Source of the DNA: Rhodoferax sp. BAB1
Lineage (GTDB): Bacteria; Pseudomonadota; Gammaproteobacteria; Burkholderiales; Burkholderiaceae_C
Direction of reading: 5' to 3'
Length of the DNA: 64,000 bases
Assembly (NCBI RefSeq): GCF_013334205.1
Contig: NZ_CP054424.1
Coordinates: 2,686,001 to 2,750,000 of the forward strand
Part shown: positions 27,759-36,849 of the stretch, one piece after another
Layout: every line of letters begins with the position of its first letter
Numbering within the stretch: the stretch's first letter is position 1
Translations under genes and position numbers: made by a program
Notes under the pieces: model-generated
Databases searched by the model: none
Told to the model about the DNA's origin: nothing
The model's input: only the letters and a program-made list of their open reading frames with translations

Positions 27759-28682
27759 TCAGTGGCCTGTGTAGGGACGGGTGAGTGCGGCGGGGGCGAC
27801 CTGACGGCCCACCAGCCCGCCCACGGCCAGCAGTGCCAGCACATAGGGCAGCATGATGAGCAGGGCGCTGGGCACCTGCACGCCCATGGCGGGCAGCTGG
27901 AACTGCAGGGCCGTGGCCGCGCCGAAGAGGCCGCAGGCCAGCAGGGTGCGGCCCAGCTTCCAGTTGCCGAAGATCACCGCGGCGATGGCCAGGTAACCGG
28001 CGCCGCCGGTCATGCCTTCGGTGAAGGTGTGGATGTCGCCAATCGACAGGAAGCAGCCCGCCAGCGCCGACATGAAACCGGTGAACAGCACCGCGCCGTA
28101 GCGTATGCGCGTGACCTTGAGCCCGGAGTTGGCCGCCGCCTGCGGTGCCGTGCCCGCGGCGTGCAGCGCCAGGCCCAGCGAGGTCGAGCGCATGACCCAG
28201 GCCACGACTATCACCAGCAGCACGGCCCCGTAGAGCAGCCAGGTCTGGTGGAACACATGCTCGCCCAGCAGCGGAATGTCGGCCAGGCCGGGCGGAGCCC
28301 ACTTGTCCAGGCCCGGGATCTCGGCGCGCGATCGGCTGCCAAACAGGGCGCGGTAACCCAGGGTGGTGGCGCCCAGCACCAGGATGTTGATGCCGATGCC
28401 GGTGACGATCTGGTTGGCGCGCAGCGTGATGCTCAGGAAAGCCTGCAGCCAGGCGATGGGCAGCACACACAGCACGCCCAGGGCCAGGCCGATGAGGGGC
28501 GAACCCGTGGCCCAGGAGCCCACGGCGCCCGCGAAGGCGCCGGTGAGCATCATGCCTTCCACACTCATATTGAGCACGCCCGCGCGTTCGCTCACGAGTT
28601 CGCCGGTGGCGGCCAGCAGCAGGGGCGCGGCCAGGCGGATGCTGGAGCCGACGAAGACGGCGGCGAGTTCGGGTTCGATCAT
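27759..28682 (-). CDS. ABC transporter permease, BMP/nucleoside type (second)
   Basis: A 307-aa membrane protein of the BPD_transp_2 family (YufQ/NupQ-like) with about nine helices. The block ERAGVLNMSVEGMMLTGAF near residue 32 is typical of the permeases that work with BMP (PnrA-like) binding proteins for nucleosides or related heterocycles. It overlaps the upstream permease by four bases. It forms a heterodimer with that protein. Confidence 0.9.
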   Translation of the reverse strand: MIEPELAAVFVGSSIRLAAPLLLAATGELVSERAGVLNMSVEGMMLTGAFAGAVGSWATGSPLIGLALGVLCVLPIAWLQAFLSITLRANQIVTGIGINILVLGATTLGYRALFGSRSRAEIPGLDKWAPPGLADIPLLGEHVFHQTWLLYGAVLLVIVVAWVMRSTSLGLALHAAGTAPQAAANSGLKVTRIRYGAVLFTGFMSALAGCFLSIGDIHTFTEGMTGGAGYLAIAAVIFGNWKLGRTLLACGLFGAATALQFQLPAMGVQVPSALLIMLPYVLALLAVGGLVGRQVAPAALTRPYTGH

Positions 28683-29758
28683 CGGCGGGCCTCCATGCGC
28701 TGGATGGCGAGCGCCGCGCCGGCCAGGATCACGATGATCAGGCCTTGGATCACCACCACCAGCGCGGTGGGCACCTGCGCCACCATTTCCATATTGATGC
28801 CGCCCGAGCGCAGGAAGCCGAACAGCAGCGAACCGGCGATCACCCCCGGCACCGAGCCGCGCGCCAGCAGGCCCACGACCAGGCCGTCGAAACCGTAACC
28901 CGAGGAGAAGCCGGCCTTCAGCGTGTACTGCTCGCCCTGCAACATGCAGGCGCCGGCCAGGCCGCCCAGCGCACCTGCCGCGCAGAGCACACCCACGGTG
29001 AGCCGGTCTACCGCCATGCCGGCGCGGCGCGCGGCGCGCGCGTTCAAACCCGTGGCGCGCAGGCGCAGGCCCAGCACCGTGAAACCAAGTACCACGGCCA
29101 CCACCACTGCAAACACCAGTCCGATGGGCAGGCCCGCATGCAGCGGCACCGAGGCATCCCCCAGCAGCAGCGGCAGCTGGGTGGCCAGCGGAATCTCCAG
29201 CGACTCGGGCAGCGTGGCCGAGGTCGTCATGGGCCGGCGCAGCAGCTGTTCACTCTGCACGCTGCCGTAGACCAGCCACACCGCGATGAAAGACAGCAGC
29301 AGCGTGGCGATCACTTCGTTGGTGCCGGCCTTGACCTTGAGCACGCCCGCAACGCCGCCCCACAGCGCGCCCGCCAGGCAGGCGCCGAGCATGGGCACGA
29401 TGAAGGCCAGGCCCCAGGGCAGGCCGGCCACCGGTGGCCAGAGCGCGAAGGCCGTGGCAGCAATGCCGCCCACGGCGATCTGCCCTTCCCCGCCGACATT
29501 GGTGAGGCTGGCGCGTTCGGCCAGCACGAAGCCCAGGCCCACGAGCATCAGCACCAGCGCGCGGTTGATCGAGGCCGCCAGGGCGTAGGGCGAGCCCCAG
29601 GCCCCGTCGGCAAAAGCGGCCACGGCCTCGCCCACGGACACACCCATGAGCGCCACCAGTACGCCGCCGATCAGCAGGGCCGCCGCGACGGCGGCCACCG
29701 ACATGCCCAGCGCGGGGCCGGGCCGCACGCTGCGCCACAGGGTGAGTGCGGTGCTCAT
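28679..29758 (-). CDS. ABC transporter permease, BMP/nucleoside type (first)
   Basis: A 359-aa membrane protein of the YufP/NupP type with about nine to ten helices and the family motif RASLTNVGGEGQIAVGGIAA near residue 85. It overlaps both its neighbours by four bases, so ATPase and permease subunits are translationally coupled. Substrates of this transporter class include nucleosides, purines and, in catabolic clusters, ureides. Confidence 0.9.
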   Translation of the reverse strand: MSTALTLWRSVRPGPALGMSVAAVAAALLIGGVLVALMGVSVGEAVAAFADGAWGSPYALAASINRALVLMLVGLGFVLAERASLTNVGGEGQIAVGGIAATAFALWPPVAGLPWGLAFIVPMLGACLAGALWGGVAGVLKVKAGTNEVIATLLLSFIAVWLVYGSVQSEQLLRRPMTTSATLPESLEIPLATQLPLLLGDASVPLHAGLPIGLVFAVVVAVVLGFTVLGLRLRATGLNARAARRAGMAVDRLTVGVLCAAGALGGLAGACMLQGEQYTLKAGFSSGYGFDGLVVGLLARGSVPGVIAGSLLFGFLRSGGINMEMVAQVPTALVVVIQGLIIVILAGAALAIQRMEARR

Positions 29759-31368
29759 GCCAGGGCCTCCTCAGGCAGCGCTGCCGGTGTTTCCTGCCCG
29801 GCCATCCAGGCGCCGATGCGCGGGCGCTCGGCCGGGTCGGCATTGCAAGTGCCCATGAGGCGGCCGCGGTAGAGCACGACGATGCGGTCGGCCACGGCCA
29901 GCAGTTCTTCCAGTTCCGACGAGATCAGCAGCACACCCACACCACGCGCGGCCACCGCGCGGATGTGGCCATAGATGGCTTCCACCGCGCCCACGTCCAG
30001 GCCGCGGGTGGGCTGGGCCGCCAGCAGGAAACGCAGGGGTTCGAGCGTGAGTTCGCGCGCCAGCACGGCCTTCTGCTGGTTGCCGCCGGAGAGGCCGCCG
30101 AAGGCCACCTCGGGGCCGGCGGCGCGCACGTCGAAACGCTGCATCAGCTCGCGCGCGGCGCGGTTCAGGGCCTCGCGGTCCAGCAGGCCGTATTTTTTGT
30201 AGCGGCCCAGGCGGTCGAGCATCATGTTCTCGGCCACGTTCATGCCGGTCACGCAGGCCAGGGCGTGGCGGTCTTCGGGCACCACGCCGCAGCCGGCGGC
30301 CGTCAGGGTCTTGGGGCTCTTGCCCGTCATCTCCTCGCCGAAGATGTGGAAACGGCCTTCGCTGGGCTTGAGCATGCCGGAGAGCACGGCACCGAGTTCA
30401 CTCTGGCCATTGCCCTCCACGCCCGCGACGGCGACGATCTCGCCCGGCGCAACCATCAGCGTGAAATTGTCCAGGCGCAAAACACCATCAGCATCGCGCA
30501 CGGTCAGGCCATCGGCCAGCAGCGCCATCTCGCGCGGCGGCAGTGTTTCGTGGACCACCTGCTTCACGCTGCGCTCGGGCGTCGTGGTGCTGGCGGGCGC
30601 CTGCAGGTCGCGCTGGATCATGGCGCGCACCAGCAGGTCGATCTCCTGCGCCGGCGCATCGGAACGCGCGACCACACGCCCACCGCGCAGCACGGTGGCG
30701 CGGCGCGCCACCAGGCGGATCTCGGCCAGCTTGTGCGTGACCAGCACCACCCCGCAGCCCTGCGCGGCCACACGCTCGCAGACCGCGAGCAAAGCCTCGA
30801 TCTCAGCGGGCAGCAGCACGGCGGTGGGTTCGTCCAGCACCAGCAGCCGGGGCTCGCGCACCAGGCACTTGACGATCTCGACGCGCTGGCGCTCGCCCAC
30901 CGACAGATCCTGGATGCGCGCATAAGGGTCGAGCGCGAGCCCGTAGCGTTCGCGCATGGTCTCCAGCCTGGCGGCACAGGCCTTGCGGTCGAGCACGCCG
31001 CGCGACTGGCCCAGCAGCATGTTGTCGACCACCGTCAGGTCCGGCACCAGGCTGAAGTGCTGGTGGACCATGGCGATGCCCTGGGCCAGCGCATCGGCCG
31101 GCGAATGCGGGGTGTAGGGCGCACCGGCCAGCGTCATGGTGCCGGCGTCCGGGCCGTGCACGCCGAACACCAGGTTGCACAGCGTGGACTTGCCCGCGCC
31201 GTTTTCGCCCAGCAGGCAATGCACCTCACCGGGCATCAGCGCCAGCGACACGTCGGCCAGCGCCTGCAGCGAGCCGAAGCGTTTGGCCAGGCCGTCGATG
31301 CGCAGCAGGGGCGCGACGTCTTGCGACGTCGCGCCTGCAGCCTCGCCGGTGACAGCCTCGGTGCGCAC
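29755..31368 (-). CDS. Duplicated ABC ATPase for BMP-type transporter
   Basis: A 537-aa tandem ATPase of the YufO/RbsA type. The first half has GENGAGKST, LSVGERQRVEIVKCL and LLVLDEPTAVL; the second half has the degenerate Walker A VAGVEGNGQSEL and LSGGNQQKAVLAREL. The asymmetric second site is normal for this family. The start is uncertain: GTG at 31368 was chosen, but a CTG at 31377 that overlaps the binding-protein stop is also possible. It is the energy subunit for the two permeases downstream. Confidence 0.88.
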   Translation of the reverse strand: MRTEAVTGEAAGATSQDVAPLLRIDGLAKRFGSLQALADVSLALMPGEVHCLLGENGAGKSTLCNLVFGVHGPDAGTMTLAGAPYTPHSPADALAQGIAMVHQHFSLVPDLTVVDNMLLGQSRGVLDRKACAARLETMRERYGLALDPYARIQDLSVGERQRVEIVKCLVREPRLLVLDEPTAVLLPAEIEALLAVCERVAAQGCGVVLVTHKLAEIRLVARRATVLRGGRVVARSDAPAQEIDLLVRAMIQRDLQAPASTTTPERSVKQVVHETLPPREMALLADGLTVRDADGVLRLDNFTLMVAPGEIVAVAGVEGNGQSELGAVLSGMLKPSEGRFHIFGEEMTGKSPKTLTAAGCGVVPEDRHALACVTGMNVAENMMLDRLGRYKKYGLLDREALNRAARELMQRFDVRAAGPEVAFGGLSGGNQQKAVLARELTLEPLRFLLAAQPTRGLDVGAVEAIYGHIRAVAARGVGVLLISSELEELLAVADRIVVLYRGRLMGTCNADPAERPRIGAWMAGQETPAALPEEALA

Positions 31369-31373
31369 GGTGT

Positions 31374-32354
31374 TCAGCCTTCCAGCACCTTGATCTTGCC
31401 GCTCTGGATGTCCTTCTTGATCTCTTCCAGCTTGGTCTTCATCGCGGGCGTGGCGCCGCAGACCACCATGTCGGAGGCCTTGGGGCCCATGGCCAGGCCG
31501 AAGGGTTTGTAACCCGCCTTCCACGTGCCCTTGACGGCCTCGGAGATGGCGTACTGCACCTGGTAACCCACGCCGGTGATGCTGTAGGCCGGGTACAGCG
31601 GGTCGCTGCCGCAGCGGTCGGTGTAGCTGCCGACGATCTTGGTGCCCTTCTCCTTGGCCGCCTGCTCCATGCCGCGCAGGCCCAGGTTCAGGATGTGATA
31701 GTGCACGTCGGCGCCCTGGGCGATGGCGGCCAGCGTGGCTTCCTTGGACTTGGCGACGTTGTCGAAATCGCCGGTGTAGTTCTCGAAGTACTTGATCTTG
31801 GGGTTGATGTACTTGGCGCCGTTGCCGAACTCCTTGCCGGCGTTGACGATGGAGGGGATCTCCATGCCGCCCACGTAGCTCACGGCACCGTTCTTGGACA
31901 GCATGGCCGCGGCAGCGCCGGCCACGAAGGCGATCTCGGCCTGCTTCACGTCGTAACCCGCCACGTTGGCCAGCTCTTCACCTTTGTTGCCGCCCACGAT
32001 GGAGAACTTCGTCTTGGGGAAGCGCTTGGAGACTTTCAACACCGCGGCCTGCGTCTGGCCGCCCACGCCGATCACCAGCGTGTTCTTGCTGGCCAGGTTG
32101 GTCAGGGCCTGCTCCATGTCGGCGTAGTTGATGTTCTCGATCATCTGCACCTTGACCTTGGCGCCGTACTCCTTCTGCGCGGCCACCAGGCCGTCGTAGC
32201 CGGACTCCATCCAGCCCTTGTCGGATTTGGAGCCGGGGATCAGGATGCCGACCGTCACCGGATCGGCTGCCTGTGCGGGCCCGGCCAGCGTGAACGCAGC
32301 TGCGGCAACGGCGGCCAGGGTGAACATACGGCGGGAGGGGAATGAAACCTTCAT
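31374..32354 (-). CDS. BMP family (PnrA-like) substrate-binding protein
   Basis: A 326-aa exported protein. The signal peptide spans about residues 1-29 (ending GPAQA), followed by the Bmp/PnrA fold (GSKSDKGWMESGYDG, and IVGSYTDRCGSDPLYPAYS). Related proteins bind nucleosides in pathogens; in proteobacterial catabolic operons they are often linked to purines, allantoin-type ureides or barbiturates. It is the first gene of the eight-gene leftward operon ending in the GntR regulator. A 20-base inverted repeat lies 28 bases upstream. Confidence 0.92.
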   Translation of the reverse strand: MKVSFPSRRMFTLAAVAAAAFTLAGPAQAADPVTVGILIPGSKSDKGWMESGYDGLVAAQKEYGAKVKVQMIENINYADMEQALTNLASKNTLVIGVGGQTQAAVLKVSKRFPKTKFSIVGGNKGEELANVAGYDVKQAEIAFVAGAAAAMLSKNGAVSYVGGMEIPSIVNAGKEFGNGAKYINPKIKYFENYTGDFDNVAKSKEATLAAIAQGADVHYHILNLGLRGMEQAAKEKGTKIVGSYTDRCGSDPLYPAYSITGVGYQVQYAISEAVKGTWKAGYKPFGLAMGPKASDMVVCGATPAMKTKLEEIKKDIQSGKIKVLEG

Positions 32355-32382
32355 GGCATGCCTTTCGCTTAGTGGTGGAGGG

Positions 32383-32402
32383 AAGTAAATAACTGATTAC
32401 TT
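32383..32402. promoter_or_regulatory. Candidate operator in the divergent promoter region
   Basis: The inverted repeat AAGTAA-N8-TTACTT lies in an A+T-rich stretch between the divergent binding-protein and cysteine-hydrolase genes. Position and symmetry suit the TetR regulator encoded at the end of the rightward operon, or the GntR regulator at the end of the leftward one. It could control both directions. Confidence 0.5.
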
Positions 32403-32469
32403 ACGACCATGTCCTGCAATAAAGATGCCAGTGCCACAGCCGTTTTTTGCCGCCTGCGCGCGCGCAAAC

Positions 32470-32502
32470 GGTGCGCGCGCACCAGCATGCAGCAGTGCAT
32501 GC
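32470..32502. promoter_or_regulatory. Two adjacent palindromes upstream of the cysteine hydrolase
   Basis: A perfect 14-base palindrome (32470-32483, alternating GCGC core) is followed directly by GCATGCA-N4-TGCATGC (32485-32502), 28 bases before the ATG. They may be repressor sites or an RNA stem in the leader of the rightward operon. Confidence 0.4.
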
Positions 32503-32530
32503 CCATGGAACGCACACAACAGGAGTCCTC

Positions 32531-33328
32531 ATGAAACGTCACCCCTACCTGCCCGACCCCCGGCCCCAAGGGGCGCTCGGACTGGGCCACCAGTACTACT
32601 GGGTGGCGAACGCGCATGAAGTGGATATGTCGATCGCGCCGCCCGCACCGGTGCCCGCGCGCATCGCGGCGCAGCCGCAGAACGTGGTGCTGGACCTGCG
32701 GCGCACGGCTATCGTCATCATCGATCTGCAGAACGACTTCTGCGCCAAAGGGGGCTGGGTCGATTCGCTGGGCCTGGACTACACGGCCGACCGCACGCCC
32801 ATCGCCCCCCTGCAAAAGCTGCTGCCCGCGCTGCGCACGGCCGGCGTGCCCGTGATCTGGGTCAACTGGGGCAACCGCCCCGACCTGGCCAATATGCCGC
32901 CCAACCAGATCCACCTCTACGACAACGGCGGTGCCGGCGTGGGCCTGGGTTACCCGCTGCCCGGTGGCGGCGGCAACGTGCTGGAGAAAGATTCCTGGGC
33001 CGCGGCGGTGGTGGACGAGCTCAAACCCATCGAGGGCGACTACTGCGTGGACAAGCACCGCATCAGCGGCTTCTGGGACACGCCGCTGGACAGCATGCTG
33101 AAAAACCTGGGCATCAAGAGCATCCTGTTCGCGGGCTGCAACACCGACCAGTGCGTGCTGCACACCCTGACCGACGCGAACTTCCTGGGCTACGGCTGCG
33201 TGATGCTGGAAGACTGCTGCGCCACCAGCTCGCCCGCCTTCTGCACCGAGGCCACGGTCTGGAACGTGAAGAAGTGCTTCGGCTTCGTGACCGACTCCAC
33301 GCAGGTGCTGCAGGCGCTGCCCAAGTGA
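32531..33328 (+). CDS. Cysteine hydrolase (isochorismatase-like, RutB/biuret hydrolase group)
   Basis: Enzyme of 265 aa with a long N-terminal arm (about 50 residues) and the triad Asp65 (IIDLQNDF), Lys175 (CVDKHRISGFWDT) and Cys208 (NTDQCVLHT). The extended form resembles the RutB ureidoacrylate amidohydrolase group more than the short hydrolase at 25504-26169, so the two probably act on different carbamoyl substrates. AGGAG lies six bases before the ATG. Its stop overlaps the GTG of the following amidase. Confidence 0.87.
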   Translation: MKRHPYLPDPRPQGALGLGHQYYWVANAHEVDMSIAPPAPVPARIAAQPQNVVLDLRRTAIVIIDLQNDFCAKGGWVDSLGLDYTADRTPIAPLQKLLPALRTAGVPVIWVNWGNRPDLANMPPNQIHLYDNGGAGVGLGYPLPGGGGNVLEKDSWAAAVVDELKPIEGDYCVDKHRISGFWDTPLDSMLKNLGIKSILFAGCNTDQCVLHTLTDANFLGYGCVMLEDCCATSSPAFCTEATVWNVKKCFGFVTDSTQVLQALPK

Positions 33329-34506
33329 AAGCAACATCGTCATCCCCTTCCGGTGCCTTTGTGCCCGGGCCGCGTGCACAGCGCGAGCCCACGGGCACGG
33401 GTGTGCTGGATGGCCTGCGTGTGGCCGTCAAGGACCTGATAGCTGTAGGCGGCACACCCAGCACCTGCGGCAACCCCGACTGGGCGGCCAGCCACGCGGT
33501 GCCCATGGAAGATGCGCCCTGCGTGGCGGCCCTGCGCGCCGCGGGTGCACGTGTCGTCGGCAAGACGGTCACCGACGAACTGGCCTTCAGCCTGGAGGGC
33601 GAGAACGCCTTCCACGGCACACCACGCAACCCGGCGGCACCGGACCGGCTGCCCGGTGGATCGTCCAGCGGTTCTGCCGTGGCGGTGGCCGGACGCGAAG
33701 CCGAACTCGCCCTGGGCACGGACACCGGCGGCTCGGTGCGGGTACCCGCTTCCTTCTGCGGCGTGCATGCCATGCGGCCCAGCCACGGTCGCATTTCCTT
33801 GGCGGGCGTGCTGCCCTTTGCCGAGAGCTACGACACCGTGGGCTGGTTCGCGCGGGATGCGACGCTCTTGCGCGCCGCCGGCCAGGTGCTGCTCGGCACG
33901 CGGCGCCATGTTGCAACCCAGCCCCTGCGCCTGTGTCTGGCCGAAGACGCGCTGGCCCTGGCCGAGCCCGCGGTGGCGCAGGCCCTGCGTGCCTGGGCCC
34001 AGGCGAAGGGCATCACGGCAACGCGCCAGGCTTTCGTGCGCCCCTGGCGCGAAGTGCAAGAGGCTTACTCCCTGCTGCAAGGGCTTGAGATCCAGGCGGC
34101 CCTGGGCCCGTGGATCCGTGAACGACAACCGGCTTTCGGCCCCGCCATTGCGCCGCGCTTCGCCGGCGCGCTGGCGCTGGACCCGGCGCTGCAAGCGCCC
34201 TGGTCCCGCTGGCGGGAAGCGATGAAACGTGAACTCGTGGCGCGCATCGGGCCAGACGAAGCCTGGCTGCTGCCCGCCGCACCCGGTGTGGCCCTGCCGC
34301 TGGATGCCAGCGCTGAGCAACGCGGTGCTTTTTATGAACGGGCCCTGGCCCTCGGCGCTCTGGCGGGCCACGCGGGCCTGCCGCAGATCGTGCTGCCACT
34401 GCTGCAGGTGGAGGGCCTGCCCGTGGGCATCTCCTTCATCGCCGGCCCCGGGCAGGACGAACGCCTGCTGGATCTGGCCGTGGCGCTCTTGCCGACAAAG
34501 GAGTGA
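33325..34506 (+). CDS. Amidase-signature enzyme (AtzF/AtzE-related or indoleacetamide-type)
   Basis: A 393-aa amidase with triad Lys36 (VAVKDLI), Ser113 (GGSSSGSA) and Ser137 (DTGGSVRVPAS). It is shorter than AtzE and AtzF and lacks the AtzF C-terminal domain, so it is a plain amidase of unknown substrate. The GTG start at 33325 overlaps the upstream stop (GTGA), and the longer frame upstream is shadow. It sits between a cysteine hydrolase and a TetR regulator, which suggests that it acts on the product or sister substrate of the hydrolase. Confidence 0.87.
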   Translation: MKATSSSPSGAFVPGPRAQREPTGTGVLDGLRVAVKDLIAVGGTPSTCGNPDWAASHAVPMEDAPCVAALRAAGARVVGKTVTDELAFSLEGENAFHGTPRNPAAPDRLPGGSSSGSAVAVAGREAELALGTDTGGSVRVPASFCGVHAMRPSHGRISLAGVLPFAESYDTVGWFARDATLLRAAGQVLLGTRRHVATQPLRLCLAEDALALAEPAVAQALRAWAQAKGITATRQAFVRPWREVQEAYSLLQGLEIQAALGPWIRERQPAFGPAIAPRFAGALALDPALQAPWSRWREAMKRELVARIGPDEAWLLPAAPGVALPLDASAEQRGAFYERALALGALAGHAGLPQIVLPLLQVEGLPVGISFIAGPGQDERLLDLAVALLPTKE

Positions 34507-35183
34507 CGGTTTTGACATCGCGTTCACCTGGCCGCACATCGGCCCGCAAGGAAACGCCCACCAGGCGGGACCCGGTAGCCACACGCGCGCGCCTGCTCGA
34601 AGCCGCGGTCGAGGAATTCGCGAGCCACGGCTACAGCGGCGCGCGTACCGAACGCATCGCGCGGCACGCGGGCAGCAACATCCGCATGCTCTACCACTAC
34701 TTCGGCGGCAAGGACGATCTCTACGTTGTGGTGCTGGAGACGGTGCTGGCCGATCTGCGGCACGACGAACTGCAGCTCGACGCCGCCACGCTGGACCCGC
34801 TGGAAGGCCTGCTGCGCATCTTCGATTTCGTGGACCACCATTTCGCTACGCACCCGCGCCTGCGCAAGCTGCTGGCCTTCGAGAACCTGAACGAGGCGCG
34901 GCACCTGGCGCGCTCGGAACGCATTCCCGAGATGTCCTCTCCGGTGCTGAGCCTGCTCCGCAAGCTGCTGGCACGTGGTGTGGCCGGCGGGCAGGTGCGG
35001 CCCGGCATCGACGCCCTGCACCTCTATGTGGCCATGGTCAGCCTGTCCTACTATGGGCGCGCCCACGTCCACACGCTGTCCCGCATCTTCAACAAGGATA
35101 TGCAGCAGGCGGCGTGGCAGAGGGTGCATCAGAAACTCACACGGCAGATGGTGACGGCGTTCTTGACATCGGAAAGCAGCTGA
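34503..35183 (+). CDS. TetR family regulator, RutR-like
   Basis: Regulator of about 226 aa. The helix-turn-helix is near residues 28-75 (EEFASHGYSGARTERIARHA, then IRMLYHYFGGKDDLY) and the ligand domain follows. The HTH resembles RutR, the pyrimidine/purine-responsive regulator, by pattern. Start choice is open: GTG at 34503 overlaps the amidase stop, while TTG at 34512 has a better-placed AAGGAG site. It is the last gene of the rightward operon and converges with the next operon with no intervening base. The inverted repeat at 32383-32402 is its most likely operator. Confidence 0.9.
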   Translation: MTVLTSRSPGRTSARKETPTRRDPVATRARLLEAAVEEFASHGYSGARTERIARHAGSNIRMLYHYFGGKDDLYVVVLETVLADLRHDELQLDAATLDPLEGLLRIFDFVDHHFATHPRLRKLLAFENLNEARHLARSERIPEMSSPVLSLLRKLLARGVAGGQVRPGIDALHLYVAMVSLSYYGRAHVHTLSRIFNKDMQQAAWQRVHQKLTRQMVTAFLTSESS

Positions 35184-36005
35184 TCAGCGCCGCACTTCGC
35201 GCTGGAAGATCTCCAGGCTGAGTTTCTTGGTGCGGATGAAACTGGCTTCGGACAACGTTTCCACCGTGCGCGGGCGCGGGTCGTTGTAGGGCAGGATCTC
35301 GGCCACCTTGGTGGGCCGCTTGGTCAGCAGCAGCACCTGGTCGGCCAGGTAGACGGCCTCTTCCAGATCGTGCGAGACCAGCAGCATGGTGGTGCCGGTC
35401 TGCATGAAGACCTCCTGCAGCTTCTCGCGGATGAAGAGCGTCATCTCGAAGTCGAGCGCCGAGAAAGGCTCGTCAAGGAACAGCACTTCGGGCTTGGGCG
35501 CCAGGGCCCGCATGATGGAGGCCGTCTGCTGCTGGCCGCCCGAGAGTTCGTAGGGGTAGCGGTTCAGGTCGAACTTGACGTCGAAGCTGGCCACCAGCTC
35601 GGCCATGCGCCGGTCCACCTCGGCCTTGCTCCTGCCTTCGAGCTTGAGCGGGTAGGCGATGTTGTCGATGGTGCGCATCCAGGGGAACATGGCCTCGCGG
35701 TAGTTCTGGAAGACGTAACCGATCTTGGTGTCCTTGAGCGACTTGCCGTCGAAGAGGATTTCGCCGCTGTCGATGGGGATGAGCCCGGCGATCATGTTGA
35801 TCAGCGTGGACTTGCCGCAGCCGTTGGGCCCGAAGACCGAGACGATCTTGCCCTTGGGGATGTCGAGGTCGAAGTTCTCGTACAGTGGCCAGCCCGCGAA
35901 GTACTTGGTCAGGCCGCGGATGGTGATGTGGGTGCCGGCCGGGCCGGGCTTGAAGGGCGGCACGGGTACGTCCGCGACAACGGGTGCATTCAGTACGGCG
36001 CTCAT
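35184..36005 (-). CDS. NitT/TauT-type ABC transporter ATP-binding protein
   Basis: A 273-aa ATPase with Walker A GPNGCGKST, signature LSGGQQQTASIMRAL (the ordinary arginine after the Q-run is replaced by T) and Walker B LFLDEPFSALDFE. It energises the permease encoded upstream with a four-base overlap (ATGA at 36002-36005). The longer frame upstream is shadow inside the permease gene. It is the last gene of the atzF operon. Confidence 0.93.
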   Translation of the reverse strand: MSAVLNAPVVADVPVPPFKPGPAGTHITIRGLTKYFAGWPLYENFDLDIPKGKIVSVFGPNGCGKSTLINMIAGLIPIDSGEILFDGKSLKDTKIGYVFQNYREAMFPWMRTIDNIAYPLKLEGRSKAEVDRRMAELVASFDVKFDLNRYPYELSGGQQQTASIMRALAPKPEVLFLDEPFSALDFEMTLFIREKLQEVFMQTGTTMLLVSHDLEEAVYLADQVLLLTKRPTKVAEILPYNDPRPRTVETLSEASFIRTKKLSLEIFQREVRR

Positions 36006-36844
36006 CTTCCACTCCAGTGCACGATGCGGCGCTCGGCAACAAGAAACAAGATATTCAGCGCATAACCCAGCACGCCTGCCGCCAGGATGGATGCGTACAT
36101 GTCGCGCACGTTCATGACCTGCTGCGAGTTGATGATGCGGTTGCCCAGGCCACTGTCCGAGCCGATGAACATCTCGGCCACGATCACGATCACCAGCGCC
36201 ATGGAGACCGCCGAGCGCAGGCCCACGAAGCTGGGCTGCAGGCTTTCCCAGACCAGCACGTCCTTGAAGATCTGCCAGCGCGAAGCACCCATGACCTTGG
36301 CCGCCATCACGCGCTGCTTGCGCGCGTTGATGACACCGTAGGCGCTGTTGAAGACAACGATGAGCAGGGCACCGAAGGCGGCGATGGCCACCTTGTTGAT
36401 GTCGGACACACCGAAGATCATCAGGAACAGCGGGATCAGCGCCGAGGACGGCGTGGAGCGAAAGAAGTCGATCAGGAACTCCACGCTGCGGTAGGCCTTC
36501 TCGGCGCTGCCCAGCACCACGCCCAGGGGTACCCCCACCACGGCCGCGATCAGGAAGGCCTGCGCGGTGCGCCAAAGCGTGACGATGAAGTCCTTGAGCA
36601 GCGGACCACCGGCCAGGCCGTTGATCAGCGTGGTCACGGTCTCGGCCGGGGGCGGCAGCAGGATGGCCTTGATGGCGCCGAAGCGCACCGTCAGGTCCCA
36701 GACGATGAAGAGCAGCACCGGGCCGATGAAGGGCAGGGCCTTGCCCCAGTTGACCTTGCGCGGCGCGGCCGCCACCGGCACCGCCGGCGGGGACCAGGGC
36801 GCGGCCGGTGCAGCGGCGCTGGTGGTGGTGGAGTCCGCCAACAT
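36002..36844 (-). CDS. NitT/TauT-type ABC transporter permease
   Basis: A 280-aa inner-membrane protein with a Pro/Ala-rich cytoplasmic N-terminus and six membrane helices. The conserved EAA loop region is present (SALIPLFLMIFGVSDINKVAI and KVMGASRWQIFKDVLV). This is SsuC/TauC-like. It lies five bases after the binding-protein gene. Confidence 0.93.
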   Translation of the reverse strand: MLADSTTTSAAAPAAPWSPPAVPVAAAPRKVNWGKALPFIGPVLLFIVWDLTVRFGAIKAILLPPPAETVTTLINGLAGGPLLKDFIVTLWRTAQAFLIAAVVGVPLGVVLGSAEKAYRSVEFLIDFFRSTPSSALIPLFLMIFGVSDINKVAIAAFGALLIVVFNSAYGVINARKQRVMAAKVMGASRWQIFKDVLVWESLQPSFVGLRSAVSMALVIVIVAEMFIGSDSGLGNRIINSQQVMNVRDMYASILAAGVLGYALNILFLVAERRIVHWSGR

Positions 36845-36849
36845 GGTGC

